Below, one piece after another: positions 52,479 through 60,524 of a DNA stretch of 64,000 nucleotides. The DNA lies in NCBI GenBank assembly GCA_965204215.1, contig CBDBDZ010000014.1, forward strand, positions 930,001 through 994,000, written 5' to 3'. Below the pieces are notes generated by a model that ran no database searches, was not told the DNA's origin, and saw only the letters and a program-made list of their open reading frames with translations. This DNA is from CBDBDZ01 sp965204215. GTDB lineage: Bacteria > Pseudomonadota > Gammaproteobacteria > Pseudomonadales > GM7GCV1. The stretch's first letter is position 1; each line of letters starts with the position of its first letter. The position numbers were made by a program, and so were the translations under genes.

Positions 52479-52985
52479 GTGATTAACTTTTTTAAACTAT
52501 CAATTTTTGCATCTTTATTAGTAATTGGAGGTTTTGCATTAGCGCAACCGAAAATAGCTGTTGTTGATTTTGATGAAGCAATTTTAGGCTCTGATTATGC
52601 GAAGCAACGCTTTGAGGAATTACAACAAAGCAATAACTACAAACAATTAAACACTGAATTAAATTCGCTTAAAGCTGATTCGGAAGCCATGTCGAAAGAG
52701 TTTGAAAATTCTGAAAATTGGTCGACGGAAAAACGTCAGGAGTTTCAGGAAAAGGCTCAGTATGTACGTGCAGACTACGAGTTGGCAGCGAAGAAAATTA
52801 ACGCCAAACAGCAGCAAGTATTAAAAGAAATAGCCTACTCTATGCAAGAAAAAACTAAAGCTGAGTTAAAAGAACTGATTGATGCTGAAAAAGTTGAATT
52901 ATTATTGGACAGAAAGGCAGTATTATTTTCAGGTCCGGAGTACGACATTACCAATAAGCTGATTGCAAAACTCAATAAAAAATAA
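52479..52985 (+). CDS. skp: Periplasmic chaperone Skp (OmpH family)
   Basis: Skp is a trimeric periplasmic chaperone that holds unfolded outer-membrane proteins for BamA. The 168-residue product from a GTG start has a signal peptide (residues 1-22, ending GGFALA). A short beta core (KIAVVDFDEAILGSDYAKQ) and long coiled-coil helices rich in Glu, Lys and Gln follow. Size and position between bamA and lpxD are standard. Confidence 0.94.
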   Translation: MINFFKLSIFASLLVIGGFALAQPKIAVVDFDEAILGSDYAKQRFEELQQSNNYKQLNTELNSLKADSEAMSKEFENSENWSTEKRQEFQEKAQYVRADYELAAKKINAKQQQVLKEIAYSMQEKTKAELKELIDAEKVELLLDRKAVLFSGPEYDITNKLIAKLNKK

Positions 52986-54050
52986 TTGAGCAATCACAGC
53001 TATTCTTTGCAATGGATTGCAGAGCATATTGGCGGAACCATCGATAGGCAATTCAACCTGTCCAAAACCATAAATGCACTCGCATCTATAGAGCTGGCAG
53101 GTGTGAGTGATATTAGTTTTATTGAATCTGAAAAATACCTTGACACACTGTGTTCAATAAAAGGGGCTACGGTTATTATTCGTGGTAATTTATTAGATGC
53201 AAACCGCGATAGTTTTGATGCAAGCCTAAGTTTTATTTGCCACCCTGACCCTTATTTGGCTTTCGCTATTCTTTCAAAGTTATTCGATAGCTTTTATCAA
53301 GACAGTCAAACGGCGGCTATTGATGAAACCGCTAAGATCGCAAGTAATGCCAAAATAGGCGCCAAAGTTACTGTAGGTGCAAATGCAGTGATAGAAGATG
53401 ACTGTATCATTGGAGATAATGTCGTAATAGGAGCCAATTGTACTATTGGTAAAAACAGTGCCATCGGGAAGCATTGTTTTATTCACCCCAATGCTGTTGT
53501 TTATCACGACAGTGTTATGGGAGAACATTGCATGATTCATTCGGGCGCTGTTATAGGTGGCGATGGTTTTGGACTGGCGATGAATGAAAAAGGTCAGCCT
53601 GTAAAAATATATCATCTGGGTCGCGTTGTGCTAGGTAATCATGTTGAAGTTGGCTGTAACTCGACGATTGACAGAGGGGTGTTGAATGATACCCAAATAC
53701 ATGATTATGTAAAAATTGATAATCAAGTTCAAATAGGGCATAACTGTATTATTGGTGAATGTACTCGAATTGTCTCGCAAGTAGCTATGGCTGGGAGTGT
53801 GACAGTAGGTAAATATTGCGTTATTGCTGGTCAAGCAGCTATTGCTGGGCACATAACCATAGCTGATCGTGTGATTATTTTTGGTCAGGCAGGGGTCAGT
53901 GGTTCAATACTTAAAGCAGGTGAATACGGTTCAAGACGACCCTTGCTAGAGAAAAACGAAATGTTACAAGCGGCAGTTGCCTACAAGTATTTGCCAGAGA
54001 TGAGAAAACAATTAAAATTGCTAACCAAAAAATTAGTAGCTAACGAGTGA
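52986..54050 (+). CDS. lpxD: UDP-3-O-(3-hydroxyacyl)glucosamine N-acyltransferase
   Basis: LpxD adds the second acyl chain in lipid A synthesis. The 354-residue protein from a TTG directly after the skp stop has an N-terminal uridine-binding domain (SLQWIAEHIGGTI). Left-handed beta-helix hexapeptide repeats cover about 100-320, including HSGAVIGGDGFG with the catalytic His region and IDRGVLNDTQI. A C-terminal helix follows. No better start codon is available close by. Confidence 0.96.
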   Translation: MSNHSYSLQWIAEHIGGTIDRQFNLSKTINALASIELAGVSDISFIESEKYLDTLCSIKGATVIIRGNLLDANRDSFDASLSFICHPDPYLAFAILSKLFDSFYQDSQTAAIDETAKIASNAKIGAKVTVGANAVIEDDCIIGDNVVIGANCTIGKNSAIGKHCFIHPNAVVYHDSVMGEHCMIHSGAVIGGDGFGLAMNEKGQPVKIYHLGRVVLGNHVEVGCNSTIDRGVLNDTQIHDYVKIDNQVQIGHNCIIGECTRIVSQVAMAGSVTVGKYCVIAGQAAIAGHITIADRVIIFGQAGVSGSILKAGEYGSRRPLLEKNEMLQAAVAYKYLPEMRKQLKLLTKKLVANE

Positions 54051-54069
54051 AATTTAATTAAGACAAATT

Positions 54070-54531
54070 ATGAGTGCTGATAAACCCCCAATGACATTGA
54101 ATGTTCAAGAAATCCAAAAGCTGTTAGCGCATCGTTATCCTTTTTACCTGATAGATCGAATAACGGATGTACAACTGGACAAGTCTATCAAGGGCTATAA
54201 AAATTTGACGATGAATGAAGAAATATTCCAGGGTCATTTTCCCGGTAATCCTATATTTCCTGGCGTGATGGTAATTGAAGCCATGGCGCAATTATCTGGT
54301 GTACTGGGTTTTGTAACGATGCACGCGGAAAACATTGAAAATATGTTATACCTTCTAGCTGGTGTGGACAAAGTGCGTTTTAAACGACCCACCATTCCAG
54401 GTGACAGACTGGATTTAGAAGCCACATTATTGCAGCGTAAGCGCAGTACATGGAAATTTAATACCATTGCCAGTGTTGATGGTGAATTTGTCGCCAGTGC
54501 AGAAATTCTCTGTGTGGTGTCGGAAGCATAA
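54070..54531 (+). CDS. fabZ: 3-hydroxyacyl-ACP dehydratase FabZ
   Basis: FabZ dehydrates 3-hydroxyacyl-ACP in fatty acid elongation and competes with LpxA for 3-hydroxymyristoyl-ACP. The 153-residue hot-dog-fold protein has LLAHRYPFYLIDRI and GHFPGNPIFPGVMVIEAMAQ. These contain the catalytic His and Glu. It lies between lpxD and lpxA as usual. Confidence 0.97.
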   Translation: MSADKPPMTLNVQEIQKLLAHRYPFYLIDRITDVQLDKSIKGYKNLTMNEEIFQGHFPGNPIFPGVMVIEAMAQLSGVLGFVTMHAENIENMLYLLAGVDKVRFKRPTIPGDRLDLEATLLQRKRSTWKFNTIASVDGEFVASAEILCVVSEA

Positions 54532-54550
54532 GTTAAAGCGTTATTTTGTA

Positions 54551-55324
54551 ATGCAGAGCATTCACCCTACTGCAATTATTCATGCAAGTGCTGTACTGGG
54601 TAGTAATACCCAAATAGGTCCTTATTGTGTGGTGGGTGAAGGTGTGGTACTGGGAGATAACTGTTTCTTAAAATCGCATGTCGTTATTGAAGGGCCTTCA
54701 ATCTGGGGTGATAGTAATATTATTCATCCGTTTGCCACAGTAGGGGTTGCTACGCCAGATGTTAAATATCAAGGTGAGCACACCACTTTAACAGTAGGCA
54801 GTGGTAATGTCATTCGCGAAGGCGTAACGCTTCATAGAGGCACAATACAAGATAGAGGTGATACCAGCATTGGCGATAATAATTTATTTTTACCTTACGC
54901 ACATGTAGGGCATGATTGCGTGATAGGGAACCATACTGTCTTTGTCAATAATGCAACCCTTGCTGGTCATGTGATGGTTTGTGATTGGGCGATTATTGGC
55001 GGTTATTCTTGTGTGAATCAATACAGTGTAATTGGTGCGCATTGCTTTATTGCAGGGATGGTGAGAGTTAAACAGGACGTTCCGGCCTACGTTATCATTG
55101 GTGGCAGTGGCTCTCCTGTCAGTATTAATAAAGAGGGGCTAAAACGTCGCGGTTTTAGCCAGGAAAGTATTAGAATGATTAATAAAGCTTACAAAATACT
55201 TTACAGAAGCGAACTGAGTTTGGAGCGAGCTATTGTGGAAATTGAAAAACTGGCAAGTCAAGACAGCCATATTAAATTGCTATTGGACTCTTTAAAAAAT
55301 TCTAAACGCGGCATTATGCGTTAA
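54551..55324 (+). CDS. lpxA: UDP-N-acetylglucosamine acyltransferase
   Basis: LpxA performs the first acylation of lipid A synthesis. The ATG at 54551 gives 257 residues starting MQSIHPTAIIHASAVLG, the family's normal start; a longer frame would overlap fabZ. Hexapeptide repeats run to about residue 190, with catalytic His in AHVGHDCVIGN, followed by a helical C-terminus. The stop codon directly precedes or touches the left end of the family 3 repeat element. Confidence 0.96.
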   Translation: MQSIHPTAIIHASAVLGSNTQIGPYCVVGEGVVLGDNCFLKSHVVIEGPSIWGDSNIIHPFATVGVATPDVKYQGEHTTLTVGSGNVIREGVTLHRGTIQDRGDTSIGDNNLFLPYAHVGHDCVIGNHTVFVNNATLAGHVMVCDWAIIGGYSCVNQYSVIGAHCFIAGMVRVKQDVPAYVIIGGSGSPVSINKEGLKRRGFSQESIRMINKAYKILYRSELSLERAIVEIEKLASQDSHIKLLLDSLKNSKRGIMR

Positions 55325-55501
55325 ACCCGGATTATGCATTAGACTTTGTAATGAGCACAAAAATAGCAATAAAAACAGGCGCTCGCGCAAGAACAATAAA
55401 CGCAGGCATAGCCACCCTATGGTGAGTATTATTTTTCGAGCAAGCGCCTGTTTTTGAAGGTATTATTGTGTGTAATAGATTTCTAATGCATAATCTGGGT
55501 T
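55324..55501. repeat. Family 3 repeat element with internal terminator-like hairpin
   Basis: Inverted ends AACCCGGATTATGCATTAGA (55324-55343) and, read inward, AACCCAGATTATGCATTAGA (55482-55501) differ at one position. Inside, AAAAACAGGCGCTCGC (55371-55386) pairs with GCAAGCGCCTGTTTTT (55440-55455) with one mismatch. Nested within it is a CATAG/CTATG hairpin. The T-run on the right arm makes it terminator-like on the plus strand, and on the minus strand it is equally so. No frame is encoded. It occupies the whole lpxA-lpxB gap. Confidence 0.8.
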
Positions 55502-55507
55502 AAACCT

Positions 55508-56662
55508 ATGCATATAGGTATTGTTGTTGGTGAACCTTCTGGAGCACAACTTGCCATTGCATTAATCAAGGCTTTAAAACAAATTTATCCATTGGCTGAA
55601 TTTTCAGGGCTAGGTAACAGCGATATGAGCGCTATAGGTTTTGAGTCTATTGCGGACTCGGAGATTATATCCGTTATGGGTTTAATTGAACCGATTAAAC
55701 GCTTACCTGCCATTATTAAATTAAGAAAACAACTCTATCAATATTTTACAACTACCAAACCCGACGTGGTGATAGGTATAGACTCACCTGATTTTAATTT
55801 AGGTTTGGAAGTTAAGTTAAGGCGAGCAGGATTGAAAACGGTGCATTACATAAGCCCATCGGTGTGGGCATGGCGTAAACGTCGTATTTACAAAATTAAA
55901 AAAGCCGTCAATTTAATGCTGACGTTATTGCCGTTTGAAACTCAAATTTATAAACAACATCACATACCTGTGGCATTTATCGGACATCCATTGGCTGATG
56001 ATATGCCGCTTGAGGTAAATAAATTGCAAGCAAAAAAACACCTCAATCTGGAGCAAAATAAGACATTTATAGCGATACTACCCGGTAGTCGCGCACAGGA
56101 GATACACTTTATGTGTGCCGATTTTATTCATGCGGCATTGTTAATTCACAAACAGTTTAAGCAGGTTGAATTTATTATACCTGCATTGGATATTGCTAAA
56201 GAGCATTTAATTAAAAATGAAATAAGTAAAGTGGCTGGTTCGACGTCATTGACTATTCACTATGCCACAGGGCGAGCAAAACAAGCAATGGTGGCAGCAG
56301 ACTGCGGTATTCTTACATCTGGTACAGCGGTGCTGGAAGCTATGCTGGCCAAATTGCCTTGTATTGCTGCTTATCGAATCAGTGCTATAAGTTACCCTTT
56401 ATTAAAATTATTAATTAAAGTGCCTTTCTACACTTTGCCCAATTTAATAGCCAATAAGTTATTAGTGCCTGAATTTATTCAATACGACATTACACCTGAT
56501 GCCATGGCAAAACCTGTTATTGAATGGTTAAAGCAACCACAGCGCCAAGATATCATTAGGCAGGAATTTATCCAATTACACAAACAATTAAAGATTAACG
56601 CCGCACAAACAGGCGCACAGACAATTAGCAAATTAATTGAAGTGCCTCAGATTATGCATTAG
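55508..56662 (+). CDS. lpxB: Lipid A disaccharide synthase
   Basis: LpxB is the GT19 glycosyltransferase that joins UDP-2,3-diacylglucosamine and lipid X. The 384-residue protein has the N-terminal IGIVVGEPSGAQLAIALI, where E. coli has GEASGD. GIDSPDFNLGLE, HYISPSVWAWRKRR, LPGSRAQEIH and SGTAVLEAMLAKLPCIAAY follow. The final residues (Gln-Ile-Met-His) and stop are encoded by a family 3 repeat end at 56651-56670. The repeat element upstream separates it from lpxA, so its expression may depend on read-through. Confidence 0.95.
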   Translation: MHIGIVVGEPSGAQLAIALIKALKQIYPLAEFSGLGNSDMSAIGFESIADSEIISVMGLIEPIKRLPAIIKLRKQLYQYFTTTKPDVVIGIDSPDFNLGLEVKLRRAGLKTVHYISPSVWAWRKRRIYKIKKAVNLMLTLLPFETQIYKQHHIPVAFIGHPLADDMPLEVNKLQAKKHLNLEQNKTFIAILPGSRAQEIHFMCADFIHAALLIHKQFKQVEFIIPALDIAKEHLIKNEISKVAGSTSLTIHYATGRAKQAMVAADCGILTSGTAVLEAMLAKLPCIAAYRISAISYPLLKLLIKVPFYTLPNLIANKLLVPEFIQYDITPDAMAKPVIEWLKQPQRQDIIRQEFIQLHKQLKINAAQTGAQTISKLIEVPQIMH

Positions 56663-56670
56663 AAACCTAC
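56651..56670 (+). repeat. Family 3 repeat end encoding the lpxB C-terminus
   Basis: CAGATTATGCATTAGAAA here matches the inner part of the family 3 consensus (CCCRGATTATGCATTAGAAA in the paired copies). It supplies the last four sense codons and the TAG stop of lpxB. No partner end is seen before rnhB. Confidence 0.6.
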
Positions 56671-56725
56671 TACATCCAAAAATGACTTCAAAAACACTAG
56701 CTTGCTGTATCTATGCCAAATTAAT

Positions 56726-57301
56726 ATGCTAATTGCTGGAGTTGATGAAGTAGGGCGGGGTTGCGTTGCAGGTGATGTTTACGCAGCGGCGGTTATTTTG
56801 GATAACCCGATAGCAGGCTTGTGCGATTCTAAAAAATTAAATGCCTTAAAGCGTATTGAGCTATCTGATATGATTAAACAACAGGCTTTGTGTTGGGGGT
56901 TGGGTATTGCATCCTTAAAAGAAATTGAAAGTTTCAATATTTTACATGCCACGTTAATTGCAATGAAAAGAGCAGTAGGGCAGTTGAGCTATCATCCAGA
57001 TAAGGTGCTGGTCGACGGCAACCATGCACCTGACTGGAACTATAAAACCGAGACGATTGTAGGTGGAGATGACAGTGTGGTGTCAATATCCGCCGCTTCA
57101 ATTATTGCTAAGGTAGCGCGCGATAACTACATGCAGGAAATGGCTATTAAATACCCCAATTATCAGTTTGAACAACACAAAGGCTATTTGACCAAAGCGC
57201 ATCGCAAGGCTTTAGAGGAATACGGTTATTGTCCACTACACCGTTTGGGTTTTAAACCCATTAAATCTATGATTAAAACGAAATTTAAGACCATTGCATA
57301 G
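56726..57301 (+). CDS. rnhB: Ribonuclease HII
   Basis: RNase HII nicks RNA-DNA hybrids and removes misincorporated ribonucleotides. Starting at the ATG at 56726 the protein is 191 residues and opens MLIAGVDEVGRG, with catalytic Asp7 and Glu8; an in-frame ATG eight codons upstream is possible. DSKKLNALKR, VDGNHAP and the SAASIIAKVARDNYM segment complete the active site. It ends the lipid A cluster. In many relatives dnaE follows, but here aceK converges. Confidence 0.95.
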   Translation: MLIAGVDEVGRGCVAGDVYAAAVILDNPIAGLCDSKKLNALKRIELSDMIKQQALCWGLGIASLKEIESFNILHATLIAMKRAVGQLSYHPDKVLVDGNHAPDWNYKTETIVGGDDSVVSISAASIIAKVARDNYMQEMAIKYPNYQFEQHKGYLTKAHRKALEEYGYCPLHRLGFKPIKSMIKTKFKTIA

Positions 57302-57326
57302 GCAGGATACCTAATGCAATGATTTT
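57292..57326. terminator. Hairpin between convergent rnhB and aceK
   Basis: CATTGCATAGG (57292-57302) pairs with CCTAATGCAATG (57310-57321), with one bulged A, around a 7-nt loop; GATTTTGATTT follows. The rnhB stop lies inside the left arm. It is positioned to terminate rnhB and possibly aceK from the other strand, though the T-run is short. Confidence 0.65.
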
Positions 57327-57329
57327 GAT

Positions 57330-59090
57330 TTAATTAATTCGCCAATGACTGCGATAAGGAAATACGTCAATGATAGTATCGTCTTTAATTTTTTGTTGAA
57401 TATCTAGCCACCAATTGGCATCGTATAAGTCGCGATGTTTAAATTCAAAGGCTTCACGTGCTTTGGGGTTGCCAGAAAAAAACATTCTGAATTCCTCAGG
57501 AAAGACATCATTTTCGGCAACTTGATACCAGGGTTTTGAAGCCATAGCCTGCTCTTCTGTTTGTGGCTCTGGAATGGTCCTAAAGTTACATTCAGTGATA
57601 TGGCAAATTTCATCGTAATCATAAAAAATAACACGACCATGGCGCGTTACGCCAAAGTTTTTCAATAACATATCGCCAGGGAAAATATTGGCAGCTACTA
57701 AATCTTTAATGGCTTTGCCGTAATCGTCCATCACTAACCGGGTTTGATGTTCAGTGGCATCACGCAAGTAAATATTCAGTGGAACCATGCGCCGTTCCGT
57801 ATAAAGGTGGTGAATGACAATGTCGTCACCCTCAGTACTGTAAGCGCTTGGAGCCATTTGTTCCAGTTCATTGAGCAATTCATCAGAAAAGTGCTTAAGG
57901 GGTAGCCTGTACTGGAAAAATTCTTGAGTATCAGCCATTCTTCCTGCTCGGTCGTGAGTCATAACTAAATTGTATTTCTCTCGTACAATCTCATGCGTGA
58001 CTTCTTTGGGAGGGGTGAAGCGGTCTTTGATAATTTTAAAGACTACATCATAAGAAGGCAGGGTAAATACCAGCATTACCATGCCTTTAACGCCAGGTGC
58101 ACTAATAAAGTTGTCGTCGGAGTGTTGCAAATGCTCTAAGAAAGCACGGTAAAACAGGCTTTTGCCATGACGTCTGTAACCGATAGCCGTATAGAGCTCA
58201 TAAGTTTTTTTATGGGGCATGATACGTTTCAGAAAATTGACAATTTTCCTTGGCATCTCACTGTCTACCATAAAATAAGTGCGAGAAAAACTAAAGATGA
58301 TGCTGATTTCATCTACGTCTGAAATTACAGCATCAACGCTTATGGCTTGCCCTGATACTAACTCATCATTAGTTTCACCATCGTGTTTGCCTTTGGTTAA
58401 AGCAATTAACAAAGGCAATTCACACAGGTTGTTATCCAGGTTGGTATAAGTGACTAACCCTAAAAGGTAAGCGCCTTTGTTGCGGTAAAATACCGTATCA
58501 ATAATAGTGATATCGAAAATAGCCGTGTTGCCGAGAGGTTTCAATATATATTCTAACTGCTGTGCAATTTTAAGGCTATCCTCTTTGATTTTGGCAAATT
58601 TAGCATTGAATTGATAAAAATTAAGAAGCGTTTCTACCGATATAGTATTGGCATGAAGATTATCCAAATTAATTTGAAACTGGTATAAATCAGGCATGCT
58701 TTGGTAATTGATAGTAGCGGTATCAAAAACATAGGCGTTACGGTCATTTAATTGTGTCAACTGATAAAATTTTCTGAAAACGGAATTGTAAAAAGATTCA
58801 GCTATTTCAGCATTGACATTATTTTCAATTAATCGGTTATATTCTGCCTTGACATCGCACCACAATTCAGATTTGAAGATACGCTTCCCTGCAAGGTCGC
58901 CCAGCAAGGTAGGAATATGGCTAACTTTGTCTTCGTAAACATCTAGTCTATCGCGCTGAGCCTTGTCGACGCTGTGCCAGTCATTGCGTTCAAATCTTGC
59001 TTTTGCCCCCAGTGTGATATTTTGAAAGTCGGCATGCATGGCATTAAAACCATTGAGGATGGTGCGCGCGATTTGATTCGTAATAGACAT
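57330..59090 (-). CDS. aceK: Isocitrate dehydrogenase kinase/phosphatase
   Basis: AceK phosphorylates and dephosphorylates isocitrate dehydrogenase to divert carbon into the glyoxylate shunt. The 586-residue protein has the regulatory N-terminal half. The kinase-like domain follows with APGVKGMVMLVFTLPSYDVVFKIIKD, and KNFGVTRHGRVIFYDYDEI carries the catalytic and metal-binding residues. Length is typical. The aceA and aceB genes that often neighbour it are not in the window. It overlaps the reductase gene upstream by one base. Confidence 0.96.
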   Translation of the reverse strand: MSITNQIARTILNGFNAMHADFQNITLGAKARFERNDWHSVDKAQRDRLDVYEDKVSHIPTLLGDLAGKRIFKSELWCDVKAEYNRLIENNVNAEIAESFYNSVFRKFYQLTQLNDRNAYVFDTATINYQSMPDLYQFQINLDNLHANTISVETLLNFYQFNAKFAKIKEDSLKIAQQLEYILKPLGNTAIFDITIIDTVFYRNKGAYLLGLVTYTNLDNNLCELPLLIALTKGKHDGETNDELVSGQAISVDAVISDVDEISIIFSFSRTYFMVDSEMPRKIVNFLKRIMPHKKTYELYTAIGYRRHGKSLFYRAFLEHLQHSDDNFISAPGVKGMVMLVFTLPSYDVVFKIIKDRFTPPKEVTHEIVREKYNLVMTHDRAGRMADTQEFFQYRLPLKHFSDELLNELEQMAPSAYSTEGDDIVIHHLYTERRMVPLNIYLRDATEHQTRLVMDDYGKAIKDLVAANIFPGDMLLKNFGVTRHGRVIFYDYDEICHITECNFRTIPEPQTEEQAMASKPWYQVAENDVFPEEFRMFFSGNPKAREAFEFKHRDLYDANWWLDIQQKIKDDTIIDVFPYRSHWRIN

Positions 59091-60022
59091 TAGTAGTGCT
59101 TGTTGGGGTCAACTAATGGAAAGGGCGCTTTTCCTGCTTCAATGCGTTTAATATTATCAGCAATAATACCGGCGGCAGAACGTACACGAGTAGGCCCTGA
59201 TATATGGGGGGTAATAAATACATTTGGGTGTTCCCAAAAAGGATGTTCCCCAGGTAAGGGTTCAATATGAAATACATCAAGTGCCGCACTGGCTATTTGT
59301 TTGTTTTCAAGAGCTTGCAATAAGTCGCTGTCATTCACGACATTGCCGCGGCTGACATTGATAAAAAATGCTCCTGTTGAGAGTTGATTAAATACAGAAC
59401 TATCAATCATTTCAAAGGTATCTTCGGTTGAAGGCAGGCAACTGATAAGCACTTTACAATCACTTATACAAGCTGCTAACTGATTTGCGCCATAGAAACA
59501 TTCCATAGTATCAATGCTTTTGGGCGATGAGGCCCAGCCGTTAACCTTATAACCATTCCTCAATAATTGTTTTGCGATGGTCTTACCTATAACGCCTATA
59601 CCGAGAACAGCGATAGAAAAATCGGTTTTTTTGAAGCTATTGCGTAAGCTTTTTTCCCAACATTTTTGCTGTTGCAATTTTTGATAGTGATAATAGTGTC
59701 GCTGAAAGTTGATGGTCCAATACAAGCAATGCATTGCCATATCGTCCGCCATAAAGGGGTCTGCCAAACGAATAATCGGCACATTGGGTAATTCGGGGTC
59801 TGATAGGATATGATCAACGCCAGCTGCCATGGATAATATGGCTTTAAGATTGGGGTAGTTTTTTAAATTGCCATGTGGGTGTTGCCAGACAACGGCATAA
59901 GTAATGGTATTTTTATCAGAAATATCAGGGTATATTTCACAAGGTACAGAGGGCAAAAAGTCGGCAAATAAACTTTGAAAAATAGTTTCGCCACCCTCAG
60001 AACTGCTTATCAGTATAGTCAT
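59090..60022 (-). CDS. ghrA: Glyoxylate/hydroxypyruvate reductase A-like D-2-hydroxyacid dehydrogenase
   Basis: It reduces glyoxylate and hydroxypyruvate with NADPH. The start at 60022 (MTILISSSEGG) gives 310 residues, the GhrA norm, whereas longer frames add unlike sequence. The NAD(P) fold is AVLGIGVIGKTIAKQLLRNG, and catalytic-site parts include FINVSRGNVVNDSDLL, ALDVFHIEPLPGEHPFW and NVFITPHISGPT. One-base overlap with aceK suggests co-transcription, which is sensible because both concern glyoxylate. Confidence 0.9.
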   Translation of the reverse strand: MTILISSSEGGETIFQSLFADFLPSVPCEIYPDISDKNTITYAVVWQHPHGNLKNYPNLKAILSMAAGVDHILSDPELPNVPIIRLADPFMADDMAMHCLYWTINFQRHYYHYQKLQQQKCWEKSLRNSFKKTDFSIAVLGIGVIGKTIAKQLLRNGYKVNGWASSPKSIDTMECFYGANQLAACISDCKVLISCLPSTEDTFEMIDSSVFNQLSTGAFFINVSRGNVVNDSDLLQALENKQIASAALDVFHIEPLPGEHPFWEHPNVFITPHISGPTRVRSAAGIIADNIKRIEAGKAPFPLVDPNKHY

Positions 60023-60109
60023 GGAAGATTGATGTTTAATACAGTGGCATAGTGTATTATAATTCGTATTGATGATGAGTAGAATATACCCTCGTATAAA
60101 TATCCTGAT

Positions 60110-60469
60110 ATGACGAAACAAGATTTAAAATCGCCAAAGCGAACTCCGTTAGATGATGAAGCAGATTTGGGGTTATTGCTGCGAGAAAAGCCAAAACTTA
60201 AAAAGCCTTCAATGTACCAGGTGCTTATTTTGAATGATGATTACACACCGATGGAATTTGTGGTGGAAATCCTGGAATTGTTTTTTAAGATGAATCGAAA
60301 TAAGGCAACGCAAATTATGTTGGCGATTCACACCAAAGGCAAAGCTGTTTGCGGTGTATATACTCACGATATTGCAGCGACGAAAGCGCGTCAGGTACTG
60401 AACTATTCACGTCAGAATGAATACCCTCTACTGTGCCAAATTGAACCTTGTAATGACTCTGATAACTAA
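60110..60469 (+). CDS. clpS: ClpA adaptor protein ClpS
   Basis: ClpS delivers N-end-rule substrates to ClpAP. The 119-residue protein has a flexible N-terminus and a ClpS core with YQVLILNDDYTPMEFVVEIL, which contains the substrate-pocket Asn-Asp-Asp. A TKGKAVCGVYTHDIAATKA helix/strand follows. It lies directly upstream of clpA with a hairpin between them. Confidence 0.97.
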   Translation: MTKQDLKSPKRTPLDDEADLGLLLREKPKLKKPSMYQVLILNDDYTPMEFVVEILELFFKMNRNKATQIMLAIHTKGKAVCGVYTHDIAATKARQVLNYSRQNEYPLLCQIEPCNDSDN

Positions 60470-60479
60470 TATTAATCAG

Positions 60480-60502
60480 CCATTGCTTAATGCAATGGTT
60501 TT
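60480..60502 (+). terminator. Hairpin between clpS and clpA (partial terminator)
   Basis: CCATTGC (60480-60486) and GCAATGG (60492-60498) form a perfect 7-bp stem around TTAAT and are followed by four T. It is modest in strength and lies in the 55-bp clpS-clpA gap. It could therefore reduce but not abolish clpA transcription from the clpS promoter. The arm and loop resemble the hairpin after rnhB. Confidence 0.5.
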
Positions 60503-60524
60503 ATCCTGTAAGAGAATTTGACCA

